Origin: an uncultured Lachnospiraceae bacterium
GTDB taxonomy: Bacteria > Bacillota > Clostridia > Lachnospirales > Lachnospiraceae
Length of the DNA: 22,562 bases
Assembly (NCBI GenBank): GCA_934371475.1
Contig: CAKRNX010000019.1
Span: forward strand, 1-22,562
Direction: 5' to 3'
This document shows, in pieces, positions 6,843 through 14,043 of this stretch (positions within the stretch are counted from its first letter, which is position 1; every line of letters begins with the position of its first letter). Made by a program: the position numbers and the translations under genes. Under the pieces are notes generated by a model. That model made no database searches and had not been told where the DNA came from. It worked only from the letters and a program-made list of their open reading frames with translations.

Positions 6843-8144
6843 TTATACTTTCTCAGAAGTTCCTGTATGTTCACTTTCCGGAACGGCGGGTTCCTCAGGC
6901 AGATACAGATGAACCTTGTCAATACGGTTTTTGCTCATGCGCTCTACTTTCAGAGTCAGACCGTCTTCGGTATGAACCGTCTCACCGGGAGAAGGAAGAT
7001 GATCCAGCTGACCGATGATGTAACCGCCGATAGAGTCGTAATCTTCAGAATAGAGATGAAGTCCCAGCGCATCATTGATGTCATCAAGTTTGACCGATCC
7101 CTCAATGAGATATTCGAGGTGTCCCAGAGGCCGTATCAGATTTTTCTCATCTTCGTCGTATTCATCACGGATCTCCCCCACCAGCTCTTCAAGCAGATCT
7201 TCCAGAGTCACCATACCAACAGCGGCGCCGTATTCATCCAGGACAATGGTCAGGCTGACGGATTTTTCGCGCATTTCCACCATAAGCTCGGAAGTCTTCT
7301 TGTATTCGTAAGTAAAATAAGGTTCGTACATAATGGAAGACGCCTGGAAATGTTCCCGGTCATCCACAAACAGGAAATCCTTGATATTAATAATTCCCAC
7401 AATATTGTCTTTATCATTCTCATAGACAGGCAGTCTTGTGAATTTTTCTGAGCGAAATACAGAAGAGATCGTCTCATAGGAATCAGACAGGCTGACTGAC
7501 ACCATATCAGCTCTGGGAACCATCACGTCTTTTGCCTGGGAGTCACCGAAATCGAATACATTGTAAATCATCTGTTTTTCTTCGCTCTCGATGACGCCGT
7601 CTTCATGGCTGACATCCACAAGTGTGCGCAGCTCCTGTTCTGTCATGGGAGCGGCCGCGGTGTCCGGATCTACCCGGAGCAGGCGCAGAACCAGGGAAGA
7701 GAGCTTATTGACAATAAAAATAACAGGCGTCATGATATTCATCATGGGCCATATGATCCCACTGTAGGCCAGAGCGATTTGTTCCGCATGTGCGGATGCC
7801 ATCGTCTTAGGTGTGATTTCACCGAAAATCAGAACCAGGAGAGTCATGACTCCGGTGACGATCCCTACGGCCTGGCTTCCGAAAAGACTGATGGCCAGCG
7901 TAGTTGCCAGAGAGGACGCAGTAATATTAACAATGTTGTTTCCAATCAGGATCGCACTGAGCATTTTTCCGGTTTGATCTACGATTTTCAGGAGCGTGAC
8001 GGCACGTTTGTTGCCCTCATCAGCCAGCGCTTTAATCCTTATTTTATTGACGGTGGTCATGGATGTCTCGGCAGAAGAGAAAAAAGCAGAGAGCAGAAGC
8101 AGGATCACCAGTATCAGTAATTGTATGGCATCATCAGAAGCCAA
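6843..8144 (-). CDS. CNNM/HlyC-CorC family membrane protein (DUF21, CBS pair, transporter-associated domain)
   Basis: Domain order is DUF21 with three to four membrane helices (about residues 5-150), a tandem CBS pair (about 185-310, including DVMVPRADM and FTRLPVYE), the acidic EDLLEELVGEI stretch and a C-terminal CorC/HlyC domain. Members act in Mg2+ or other cation handling; the old label hemolysin is misleading. The start I choose is TTG at 8144-8142, ten bases after AAGGAG on the minus strand, giving 433 residues. The frame continues up to an ATG at 8225, but that codon lies upstream of the best promoter (8186-8214), has no ribosome site and would add an atypical tail. It is the only clear minus-strand gene and shares a terminator with the converging gene. 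Confidence 0.88.
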   Translation of the reverse strand: MASDDAIQLLILVILLLLSAFFSSAETSMTTVNKIRIKALADEGNKRAVTLLKIVDQTGKMLSAILIGNNIVNITASSLATTLAISLFGSQAVGIVTGVMTLLVLIFGEITPKTMASAHAEQIALAYSGIIWPMMNIMTPVIFIVNKLSSLVLRLLRVDPDTAAAPMTEQELRTLVDVSHEDGVIESEEKQMIYNVFDFGDSQAKDVMVPRADMVSVSLSDSYETISSVFRSEKFTRLPVYENDKDNIVGIINIKDFLFVDDREHFQASSIMYEPYFTYEYKKTSELMVEMREKSVSLTIVLDEYGAAVGMVTLEDLLEELVGEIRDEYDEDEKNLIRPLGHLEYLIEGSVKLDDINDALGLHLYSEDYDSIGGYIIGQLDHLPSPGETVHTEDGLTLKVERMSKNRIDKVHLYLPEEPAVPESEHTGTSEKV

Positions 8145-8185
8145 AGAAAACCATCTCCTTTGCTGTGTGTTTGTATTTTCTAAAT

Positions 8186-8214
8186 AGAATACAATATTTT
8201 GGAAATAAATGCAA
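8186..8214 (-). promoter_or_regulatory. Promoter of the CNNM-type gene
   Basis: On the minus strand TTGCAT (8214-8209) and TATTCT (8191-8186) are exactly 17 bases apart. Transcription would begin near 8179, about 20 bases before the ribosome site and downstream of the ATG at 8225, which supports the TTG start at 8144. The plus strand here also has TTGTAT (8171-8176) and TATTTT (8195-8200) at 18 bases, a weaker possible promoter for 8331. Confidence 0.6.
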
Positions 8215-8244
8215 TGTGCAGGCATATATTTTTAGCGAAACCCG

Positions 8245-8305
8245 GAGCGTGTTAGAAAAGTCATTTGCGGTTGCGAAAATCCTTTTTCGACTCCTCCGGA
8301 GTGTG
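8245..8305 (+). repeat. Degenerate 61-base repeat, copy 2
   Basis: It begins GAGCGTGTTAGAAAAGTCATTT and aligns with 2166-2226 over its full length, with the shared CGAAAA, T-run and GTG ending. It lies just before the TIGR04086-type gene. The left and right edges (GGAGCGTGTTAGA and GGAGTGTGTTTGA) form an imperfect direct repeat. Confidence 0.5.
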
Positions 8306-8330
8306 TTTGATGAATGAAAGAGAGGAAATT

Positions 8331-8702
8331 ATGAGGCAGACAGCAATATCTTTTCTGAGGGCAGCGGCAGTACAGGCGGCGGCGACAGCAGCGGCGGTGA
8401 TGATCCTGGCGCTGGTGATGCTGAAAACAGAGGCGGACACAGGAAATATGCAGGCGGCAGTGTACCTCTGCTATGGCCTTGTATGCTGTCTTGGAGGTTT
8501 TCTGGCAGCGGGGCGAGGAAAAAACAGAAATTTTCTGAGAGGGGCAGTCAGCGGCGGGATTTATTTCCTGCTGCTGCTAAGTGTTTCCTGCGGACAGGGA
8601 ATGCGTCCTCCGGAAGATAAGCTGAAAATCTGGAAGGCTCTGGGAGTCTGCATCGGAAGCGGAATGGCCGGCGGAATGGTAAAAAATGCTTCCTTTTTCT
8701 GA
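8331..8702 (+). CDS. TIGR04086-type small integral membrane protein
   Basis: A 123-residue, Ala- and Gly-rich membrane protein with about four hydrophobic segments (roughly residues 5-32, 43-63, 70-87 and 102-116). Its size, Gly-rich helices and clostridial setting fit the TIGR04086 family, which has no known function. I start at the ATG at 8331, with AGAGGAAA at 8320-8327. An in-frame ATG at 8310, with GGAG at 8298-8301, is a reasonable alternative adding seven residues. It precedes rho by about 90 bases and may share transcription with it. The family call is from overall character rather than a firm signature. Confidence 0.75.
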   Translation: MRQTAISFLRAAAVQAAATAAAVMILALVMLKTEADTGNMQAAVYLCYGLVCCLGGFLAAGRGKNRNFLRGAVSGGIYFLLLLSVSCGQGMRPPEDKLKIWKALGVCIGSGMAGGMVKNASFF

Positions 8703-8794
8703 AAAACTGTGCTATGCTGAAAAACATAGAATAGTCATGTCAATTCTGACAAGAATTCCCCTAATGATGAATGCATAGAATAGACGAGGTGTTT

Positions 8795-10480
8795 ATGAAA
8801 GAAAAATATGAATCTTTATCGGCAGCAACTTTGAAAGAACTTGCAAAAGCAAGGGGGATCAAGTATGTTTCTGCTATGAAAAAGAGCCAGGTCATTGAAG
8901 CCATGCTGGCAGCAGACGCAATGGAAGCGCAGCAGAAAGAAAATCAGAAAAAAAAGCAGCCAGCGGAAGAACTGAAAGAAGAGGAAACATGGGAAGAGAA
9001 GTTCCCGGAGGAGAGAACAAAAGAAGAAAAGCAGGAAAGAACCAGAGCAGAAAGACCGGAAAGAGCAGAAAGACCGCGGGAAGAGCGACGTTTTGAAAAA
9101 AGAGACGACCGCCATGAAGAACGGGGAACATCCGATAGAAGATATCAGAATAGTGAGAATGACTCCAGTGCCAATACAGGTGGAGTCCGGGAAAACAGTA
9201 ACAGGGAAAATAATAATTATAATAGCAATAATTATAATGGCAACAGCAACAATTATAATAACGGAACTTATAACAACAATAACAGCAATAGCAATAATAA
9301 CAATAATAATGGCCAGCGCAGCGACCGTCCCCCCATGGATCTTGCACAGCTGGACAGCGGGATTCAGGTCAGCGGGATTCTGGAGGTGCTGCAGGATGGC
9401 TACGGGTTTATCCGCAGCGCCAATTATCTTCCGGGAGACGATGATGTGTATGTGAGCCCGTCTCAGATCCGCAGATTTGGTCTTAAGACGGGAGATATCA
9501 TTGCAGGAAATACAAGGATCAAGGCGCAGCAGGAGAAGTTCAGTGCGCTGCTCTATCTGAAAACCATTAACGGCATGCTTCCGGCAGAAGCGTGCAGACG
9601 GTACAATTTTGAAGATATGACGCCGATTTTTCCCAACCAGAGGCTGCGGATGGAGCGTCCTGGGCGGGAGATAGCCATGAGGATTGTGGATCTGATTTCA
9701 CCTGTCGGCAAGGGACAGCGAGGCATGATTGTGTCTCCGCCCAAGGCAGGCAAGACGACGCTGCTCAAGGATATAGCCAAATCAATCCTGCAGAATAGTC
9801 CGGAGATGCATCTGATCATCCTGCTTATTGACGAGCGCCCGGAGGAAGTGACAGATATTAAAGAGGCGATCTGCGGAAACAATGTGGAAGTGATCTATTC
9901 CACGTTTGACGAGCTGCCTGAGCATCACAAGAGGGTGTCTGAGATGGTGATTGAGCGCGCAAAGCGTCTGGTAGAGCATCGCAAGGATGTGACGATTCTG
10001 TTGGACTCTATTACAAGACTTGCCAGGGCGTACAACCTGACGGTGCCGCCCAGCGGGCGTACCTTATCCGGTGGTCTTGACCCGGCGGCTCTCCATATGC
10101 CGAAGCGTTTCTTCGGGGCAGCCCGGAACATGCGGGAGGGCGGCAGCCTGACGATCCTGGCGACAGCGCTGGTAGATACGGGAAGCAAGATGGATGATGT
10201 GGTGTACGAGGAGTTTAAGGGAACCGGTAACATGGAGCTGGTGCTGGACCGCAAGCTTTCTGAGCGCAGGGTATTCCCGGCCATCGATATCCAGAAATCA
10301 GGAACAAGAAGAGAAGATCTGCTGCTTGATCCGGAGGAGCTGGAGGCTACGTACATCATGCGCAAGGCGCTGAATGGAATGAAAGGCGAAGAAGCGGTAG
10401 AAAACATTCTCAATACATTTGTCCGGACCAGGGATAACAGAGAGCTTGTGGCTCAGATTCGCAGGCAAAAATATGTATAG
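8795..10480 (+). CDS. rho: Transcription termination factor Rho with Asn-rich insert
   Basis: Rho is a hexameric RNA-dependent ATPase that ends transcription. In this 561-residue form, residues 1-40 are the SAP-like Rho_N region. Residues 45-115 are a highly charged Lys/Glu/Arg stretch. Residues 134-172 are 25 Asn in 39, spaced with Ser, Tyr and Gly. The cold-shock RNA-binding domain follows at about 188-235 (GILEVLQDGYGFIR). The ATPase has Walker A SPPKAGKTT (314-322), Walker B ILLDSITRL (401-409) and the VPPSGRTLSGG loop (417-427). All motor motifs are intact. I start at 8795, after GAGG at 8786-8789, rather than the ATG at 8771. The insert roughly accounts for the excess over the about 420 residues of E. 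coli Rho. rpmE follows with its own promoter. Confidence 0.97.
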   Translation: MKEKYESLSAATLKELAKARGIKYVSAMKKSQVIEAMLAADAMEAQQKENQKKKQPAEELKEEETWEEKFPEERTKEEKQERTRAERPERAERPREERRFEKRDDRHEERGTSDRRYQNSENDSSANTGGVRENSNRENNNYNSNNYNGNSNNYNNGTYNNNNSNSNNNNNNGQRSDRPPMDLAQLDSGIQVSGILEVLQDGYGFIRSANYLPGDDDVYVSPSQIRRFGLKTGDIIAGNTRIKAQQEKFSALLYLKTINGMLPAEACRRYNFEDMTPIFPNQRLRMERPGREIAMRIVDLISPVGKGQRGMIVSPPKAGKTTLLKDIAKSILQNSPEMHLIILLIDERPEEVTDIKEAICGNNVEVIYSTFDELPEHHKRVSEMVIERAKRLVEHRKDVTILLDSITRLARAYNLTVPPSGRTLSGGLDPAALHMPKRFFGAARNMREGGSLTILATALVDTGSKMDDVVYEEFKGTGNMELVLDRKLSERRVFPAIDIQKSGTRREDLLLDPEELEATYIMRKALNGMKGEEAVENILNTFVRTRDNRELVAQIRRQKYV

Positions 10481-10498
10481 AATCGCAGATAGAAATGC

Positions 10499-10527
10499 TT
10501 GCAATTTATAACAGGCTATGCTATAAT
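10499..10527 (+). promoter_or_regulatory. Strong extended -10 promoter for rpmE
   Basis: TTGCAA (10499-10504) and TATAAT (10522-10527) are 17 bases apart, and TG precedes the -10 box as TGCTATAAT. This is the best promoter in the window. It lies 19 bases after the rho stop, so L31 and perhaps the genes after it can be transcribed independently of rho. Confidence 0.85.
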
Positions 10528-10533
10528 TTTTTC

Positions 10534-10690
10534 GCTGTTTGTAGGATAATTCACATACAGACGGTCAACTGCAGGGACTTGCAGGGTTAGTCCGGTGGGA
10601 TCTTACTGTGGCAATATCAGAGCAGTATTGGCCGGAAATGGACGGCAGAGCCGTAAGCAGTTCACAATAAAGAAAAAAGAGGTGAAAAAA
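10534..10690 (+). ncRNA. Structured 5' leader of rpmE, candidate L31 autoregulatory leader
   Basis: The rpmE promoter leaves an unusually long leader of about 155 bases for a 68-residue protein. It contains hairpins GGACT (10575-10579) with AGTCC (10589-10593), and GGCAATA with TATTGGCC around 10610-10635. Leader RNAs bound by L31 have been described in Firmicutes; I infer one here from position and pairing, without a covariance check. No T-run terminator is seen inside it, so control would be at translation. Confidence 0.45.
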
Positions 10691-10897
10691 ATGAAGAAAG
10701 GTATCCATCCAGATGATTATCAGACAACCGTTACCTGTAACTGCGGAAACACATTCGTAACAGGTTCTACCAAGAAAGAGATCCATGTGGAGGTTTGCTC
10801 CAAGTGCCATTCTTTCTACACAGGTCAGCAGAAGACAGCGGCTGCCCGCGGACGTATTGATAAGTTCAACAAGAAATACGGTATTGAAGCTAAATAG
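10691..10897 (+). CDS. rpmE: 50S ribosomal protein L31
   Basis: L31 of the zinc-ribbon (C+) type, 68 residues. It has the CNC pair at 17-19 region (VTCNCGN) and the CSKC pair downstream (EVCSKCHSF), together the four zinc ligands, and the usual TGQQK and RIDKFNKKYG ending. It binds at the large-subunit central protuberance and bridges to the 30S head. The start at 10691 is preceded by AGAGGTG; a longer frame from 10595 is leader RNA. The gene has its own promoter and leader and is followed by a terminator at 10911-10942. The C+ type is the zinc-replete form; a C- partner is not in this window. Confidence 0.97.
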   Translation: MKKGIHPDDYQTTVTCNCGNTFVTGSTKKEIHVEVCSKCHSFYTGQQKTAAARGRIDKFNKKYGIEAK

Positions 10898-10910
10898 TAT
10901 GGTAAAGATA

Positions 10911-10942
10911 AGGTTGAGGTTGCGAAATCTCAACCTGTTTTT
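10911..10942 (+). terminator. Terminator after rpmE
   Basis: AGGTTGAG (10911-10918) pairs perfectly with CTCAACCT (10929-10936) around a 10-base loop and is followed by TGTTTTT. The next gene starts only 27 bases later with no obvious promoter of its own, so partial read-through into the DUF1385 gene is likely. Confidence 0.8.
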
Positions 10943-10968
10943 AGATACAGGTATTATAGGGGACAGAG

Positions 10969-12078
10969 ATGAAGTATTCGAACATAGGCGGACAGGCCGT
11001 GATGGAAGGCGTGATGATGCGCAACGGCGAGAAATATGCGGTGGCTGTCCGGACCGTTGATAAAGAAATCGTAGTAAAAACAGATGAGTATCATAGTCTG
11101 ATCAAAAATAAGAAAATACTGGCGCTTCCGATTGTCAGGGGCGTGTTCAGTTTTGTAGATTCTCTTGTGCTGGGAATGAAAACGCTGATGTTTTCCGCTG
11201 ATTTCTTTGCAGAAGAGACGCCTGAGGAGCTGGAGGAGCGCCTGGCCGGAGAACAGAAAAAGGCGGAGAAGAAGGCTGAAAAGTTAAAGAGGGCCGGAAA
11301 GCTCCAAGAGAGCCAGGAAGTTCTTAAGAAAATGCAGGAGAGTGCCGACAGCGAGAGAGCCCGCGTGGAAAAACGCGGATCCAAGGAGACCCCTCAGGAG
11401 GAGAAAAAAGAAGACAACAGCGTGCTGATGGGATTTACTGTGGCATTTTCCATTATCGTTTCCGTAGCGCTGTTTATGATGCTGCCGTACTTCCTTTCCA
11501 GGGCGTTGCATTATGTTACTTCCTCAGAGACGTTGATTTCACTGGCTGAGGCTGCACTGCGCATGCTGATTTTCCTGGGCTATATCCTGCTGATCTCCCG
11601 TATGAAAGAGATCCAGAGGACATTTATGTATCACGGCGCGGAGCACAAATGCATCAACTGCATTGAGCATGGTCTGGAGCTCAATGTGGAGAATGTGCGT
11701 AAAAGCTCCAGAGAGCACAAGCGCTGCGGCACCAGTTTCCTTCTGATTGTCATGATTGTCAGCGTGATCTTTTTCCTGTTTATCCGGGTCAATTCTCCGG
11801 TATGGCGGATTGTGATCCGTCTGTTGCTGGTACCTGTGATTGCAGGCGTGTCTTTTGAGTTTATCAGACTGGCCGGAAGATACGACAACAAGCTGGTCAA
11901 TATTCTAAGCAAGCCGGGTATGTGCCTGCAGAAGCTGACCACAAGGGAGCCGGACGACTCCATGATTGAGGTGGGGATCGCATCTGTAGAGGCAGTATTT
12001 GACTGGAAAAAATACTTAAATGAAAATTTTGGAGCTCACTATGAGCTTGACGGACAGGATGCCGGTGAGGAAAAATGA
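10969..12078 (+). CDS. DUF1385 family membrane protein (YqhQ-like)
   Basis: The N-terminus YSNIGGQAVMEGVMMRNG is the hallmark of the DUF1385/YqhQ family, which is annotated as a putative metal-dependent enzyme without proven function. Residues 151-190 and about 193-212 form membrane helices, followed by the conserved YHGAEHKCIN (221-230) with likely metal-binding His and Glu, and a second helical pair at about 250-293. Between residues 81 and 149 lies a long charged helix-forming insert (Lys/Glu-rich) that seems absent from the Bacillus form. GGGGA precedes the start. The stop overlaps the prmC start by four bases, placing it in the translation-termination operon. Confidence 0.93.
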   Translation: MKYSNIGGQAVMEGVMMRNGEKYAVAVRTVDKEIVVKTDEYHSLIKNKKILALPIVRGVFSFVDSLVLGMKTLMFSADFFAEETPEELEERLAGEQKKAEKKAEKLKRAGKLQESQEVLKKMQESADSERARVEKRGSKETPQEEKKEDNSVLMGFTVAFSIIVSVALFMMLPYFLSRALHYVTSSETLISLAEAALRMLIFLGYILLISRMKEIQRTFMYHGAEHKCINCIEHGLELNVENVRKSSREHKRCGTSFLLIVMIVSVIFFLFIRVNSPVWRIVIRLLLVPVIAGVSFEFIRLAGRYDNKLVNILSKPGMCLQKLTTREPDDSMIEVGIASVEAVFDWKKYLNENFGAHYELDGQDAGEEK

Positions 12079-12905
12079 CTTACAGGGAAGCATTGGAAGA
12101 GGGAAACGCATATCTGGCAGAGCATGAGATCCAGGAGGCTTCTGTGGATGCCTGGTATCTGATGGAGCACGTTTGTGGGATGAACCGGACCCAGTATCTG
12201 ATGCGGATGCGGGAACCCATGCCGGAGGCAGACTATGTGCGGTATCAGTCGGTGCTGGCGGAGCGCGCCGGACATGTGCCGCTGCAGCATATTACCGGTG
12301 AACAGGAGTTCATGGGAATGCCATTCCGGGTCAGCGATAAAGTGCTGATCCCCAGACAGGATACGGAGATCCTGGTGGAGGAGACATTGAAAGTGGTAAA
12401 GCCCGGTATGCATGTGCTGGATCTGTGTACAGGATCCGGGTGTATTCTGATCAGCCTGCTGCGGCTCTGCCCCGGACTGGCAGGGACGGGGACAGATGTT
12501 TCTCCCGAAGCGCTTGCAGTGGCAGAAGAGAATGCCAGGAGACTGGACGTAAAGGCTGACCTGATTGAGAGCGATCTGTTCGAGCGGATTCATGGTATGT
12601 TTGATGTGATTGTGTCGAATCCGCCCTATATTCCTACGGGAGTGATCGGGCAGCTGATGGCAGAAGTACGTCTGCATGATCCGATGCTGGCTCTGGACGG
12701 AAAGAAGGACGGCCTTTATTTTTACCGCAGGATCGTGCAGGAGTGCGATTTGTACCTGAAGCGTGGAGGATGGCTTCTGTTTGAGATCGGGCATGATCAG
12801 GGGGAGCAGGTGACTGCCATCATGAGAGCACATCATTTTACCGGAGTCCGGGTGGTCAGGGATCTGGCAGGACTCGACCGCGTAGTATTGGGAAAACGCA
12901 GCTGA
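12075..12905 (+). CDS. prmC: Peptide chain release factor N5-glutamine methyltransferase
   Basis: PrmC methylates the glutamine of the GGQ motif in release factors RF1 and RF2, using SAM, and so raises the rate of peptide release. The 276-residue product has an N-terminal helical release-factor-binding domain, the LIPRQDTE motif (101-108), SAM motif I DLCTGSG (116-122) and the catalytic NPPYIP (182-187) that holds the glutamine. It starts within the stop of the DUF1385 gene (ATGA) and its substrate gene prfA begins 15 bases after its stop, as in many Firmicutes. The sequence is complete with no missing motif. Confidence 0.96.
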   Translation: MTYREALEEGNAYLAEHEIQEASVDAWYLMEHVCGMNRTQYLMRMREPMPEADYVRYQSVLAERAGHVPLQHITGEQEFMGMPFRVSDKVLIPRQDTEILVEETLKVVKPGMHVLDLCTGSGCILISLLRLCPGLAGTGTDVSPEALAVAEENARRLDVKADLIESDLFERIHGMFDVIVSNPPYIPTGVIGQLMAEVRLHDPMLALDGKKDGLYFYRRIVQECDLYLKRGGWLLFEIGHDQGEQVTAIMRAHHFTGVRVVRDLAGLDRVVLGKRS

Positions 12906-12920
12906 TAAAGGAGAAATAAT

Positions 12921-13997
12921 ATGTTTGATAAATTAGAGGATATGCTCATTCATCTGGAAGAGATTCTGAACATGCTAAATGAACCGTCTGTGATCAATGA
13001 TCCGCCGCGGTTCCAGCGCCTGATGAAAGAGCAGAGCGATCTGCAGCCGATTGCAGATGCCTACAGAGAATATAAGAAATGTAAGGAGACGATCGAGGAC
13101 AGTCTCTCCATGCTGGATGGAGAGTCCGATGAAGAGATGCGCGAGATGCTCAAGGAAGAGCTGAACGATGCGAAGAAGCGCAGCGAGGAGCTGGAGCAGG
13201 AACTGAAAGTGCTGTTGCTGCCCAAGGATCCCAATGATGACAAAAACGTAATCGTGGAGATTCGTGCAGGTGCAGGCGGAGATGAGGCTGCGCTGTTTGC
13301 CGCAGAAGTTTACCGTATGTATGTACATTATGCGGAGAGTCAGCGCTGGAGAGTCGAAACTATGGACGTGGAGGAGATCGGGATCGGCGGCATGAAGTAT
13401 GTCAGTTTCATGATTACCGGTCAGGGCGCCTACTCCAAACTGAAATATGAGTCCGGCGTACACAGGGTGCAGAGAGTGCCGGAGACAGAGTCCGGCGGCA
13501 GGATTCATACATCTACGATCACGGTTGCCATCATGCCGGAGGCAGAGGATGTGGACGTGACGATTGATATGAATGACTGTAAGTTTGATGTATTCCGTGC
13601 TTCCGGAAACGGCGGACAGTGCGTCAACACCACGGACTCGGCTGTTCGTCTGACCCATATCCCGACCGGTATTGTGATTTCCTGTCAGGATGAGAAGTCT
13701 CAGCTGAAGAACAAGGATAAGGCGCTGAAAGTGCTGCGCGCAAAACTGTATGATATGGAGATGCAGAAGGCGCATGACGCGGAGGCTGAAGCCAGAAGAA
13801 GTCAGGTCGGAACGGGAGACCGCTCGGAGAAAATCCGTACTTATAACTTCCCACAGGGACGTGTGACAGATCACCGGATCAATCTGACACTGTATAAGCT
13901 GGAAAAGATTATGAACGGAGATCTGCAGGAGATCATCGACGCCTGCATCGCGGCAGACCAGGCTGCAAAGCTGGCAAAGATGAATGAGAATGCATAA
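12921..13997 (+). CDS. prfA: Peptide chain release factor 1
   Basis: RF1 recognises UAA and UAG and triggers release of the finished peptide. The 358-residue protein has the PxT stop-codon recognition tripeptide as PET (187-189), within HRVQRVPETESGGRIHTS, and the catalytic GGQ at 231-233. PxT rather than SPF marks it as RF1, not RF2. The context around GGQ reads RASGNGGQCVNTTDS, where many homologues have GAGGQHVN; this variant is seen, to my knowledge, in related Clostridia. AAGGAGA precedes the ATG. The methyltransferase that modifies Gln233 is encoded directly upstream. Confidence 0.97.
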   Translation: MFDKLEDMLIHLEEILNMLNEPSVINDPPRFQRLMKEQSDLQPIADAYREYKKCKETIEDSLSMLDGESDEEMREMLKEELNDAKKRSEELEQELKVLLLPKDPNDDKNVIVEIRAGAGGDEAALFAAEVYRMYVHYAESQRWRVETMDVEEIGIGGMKYVSFMITGQGAYSKLKYESGVHRVQRVPETESGGRIHTSTITVAIMPEAEDVDVTIDMNDCKFDVFRASGNGGQCVNTTDSAVRLTHIPTGIVISCQDEKSQLKNKDKALKVLRAKLYDMEMQKAHDAEAEARRSQVGTGDRSEKIRTYNFPQGRVTDHRINLTLYKLEKIMNGDLQEIIDACIAADQAAKLAKMNENA

Positions 13998-14043
13998 GAA
14001 GGACACCGATCAGGCAATATGACAGAGTGAAAAGGAGTGCAAA

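Noticed and set aside
9194..9310. Asn codon repeats as a sequencing or assembly artefact
   Set aside because: The frame stays open through the repeat, codons AAT and AAC and spacer codons vary, and Rho continues intact after it.
12039..14006. Long minus-strand open frames opposite prmC and prfA
   Set aside because: The plus-strand genes have full sets of catalytic motifs, and the antisense frames show no recognisable domain or start signal.
13998..14043. Possible glmS-type ribozyme or other riboswitch before glmM
   Set aside because: The gap is only 46 bases, too short, and the ribozyme belongs to glmS, not glmM.
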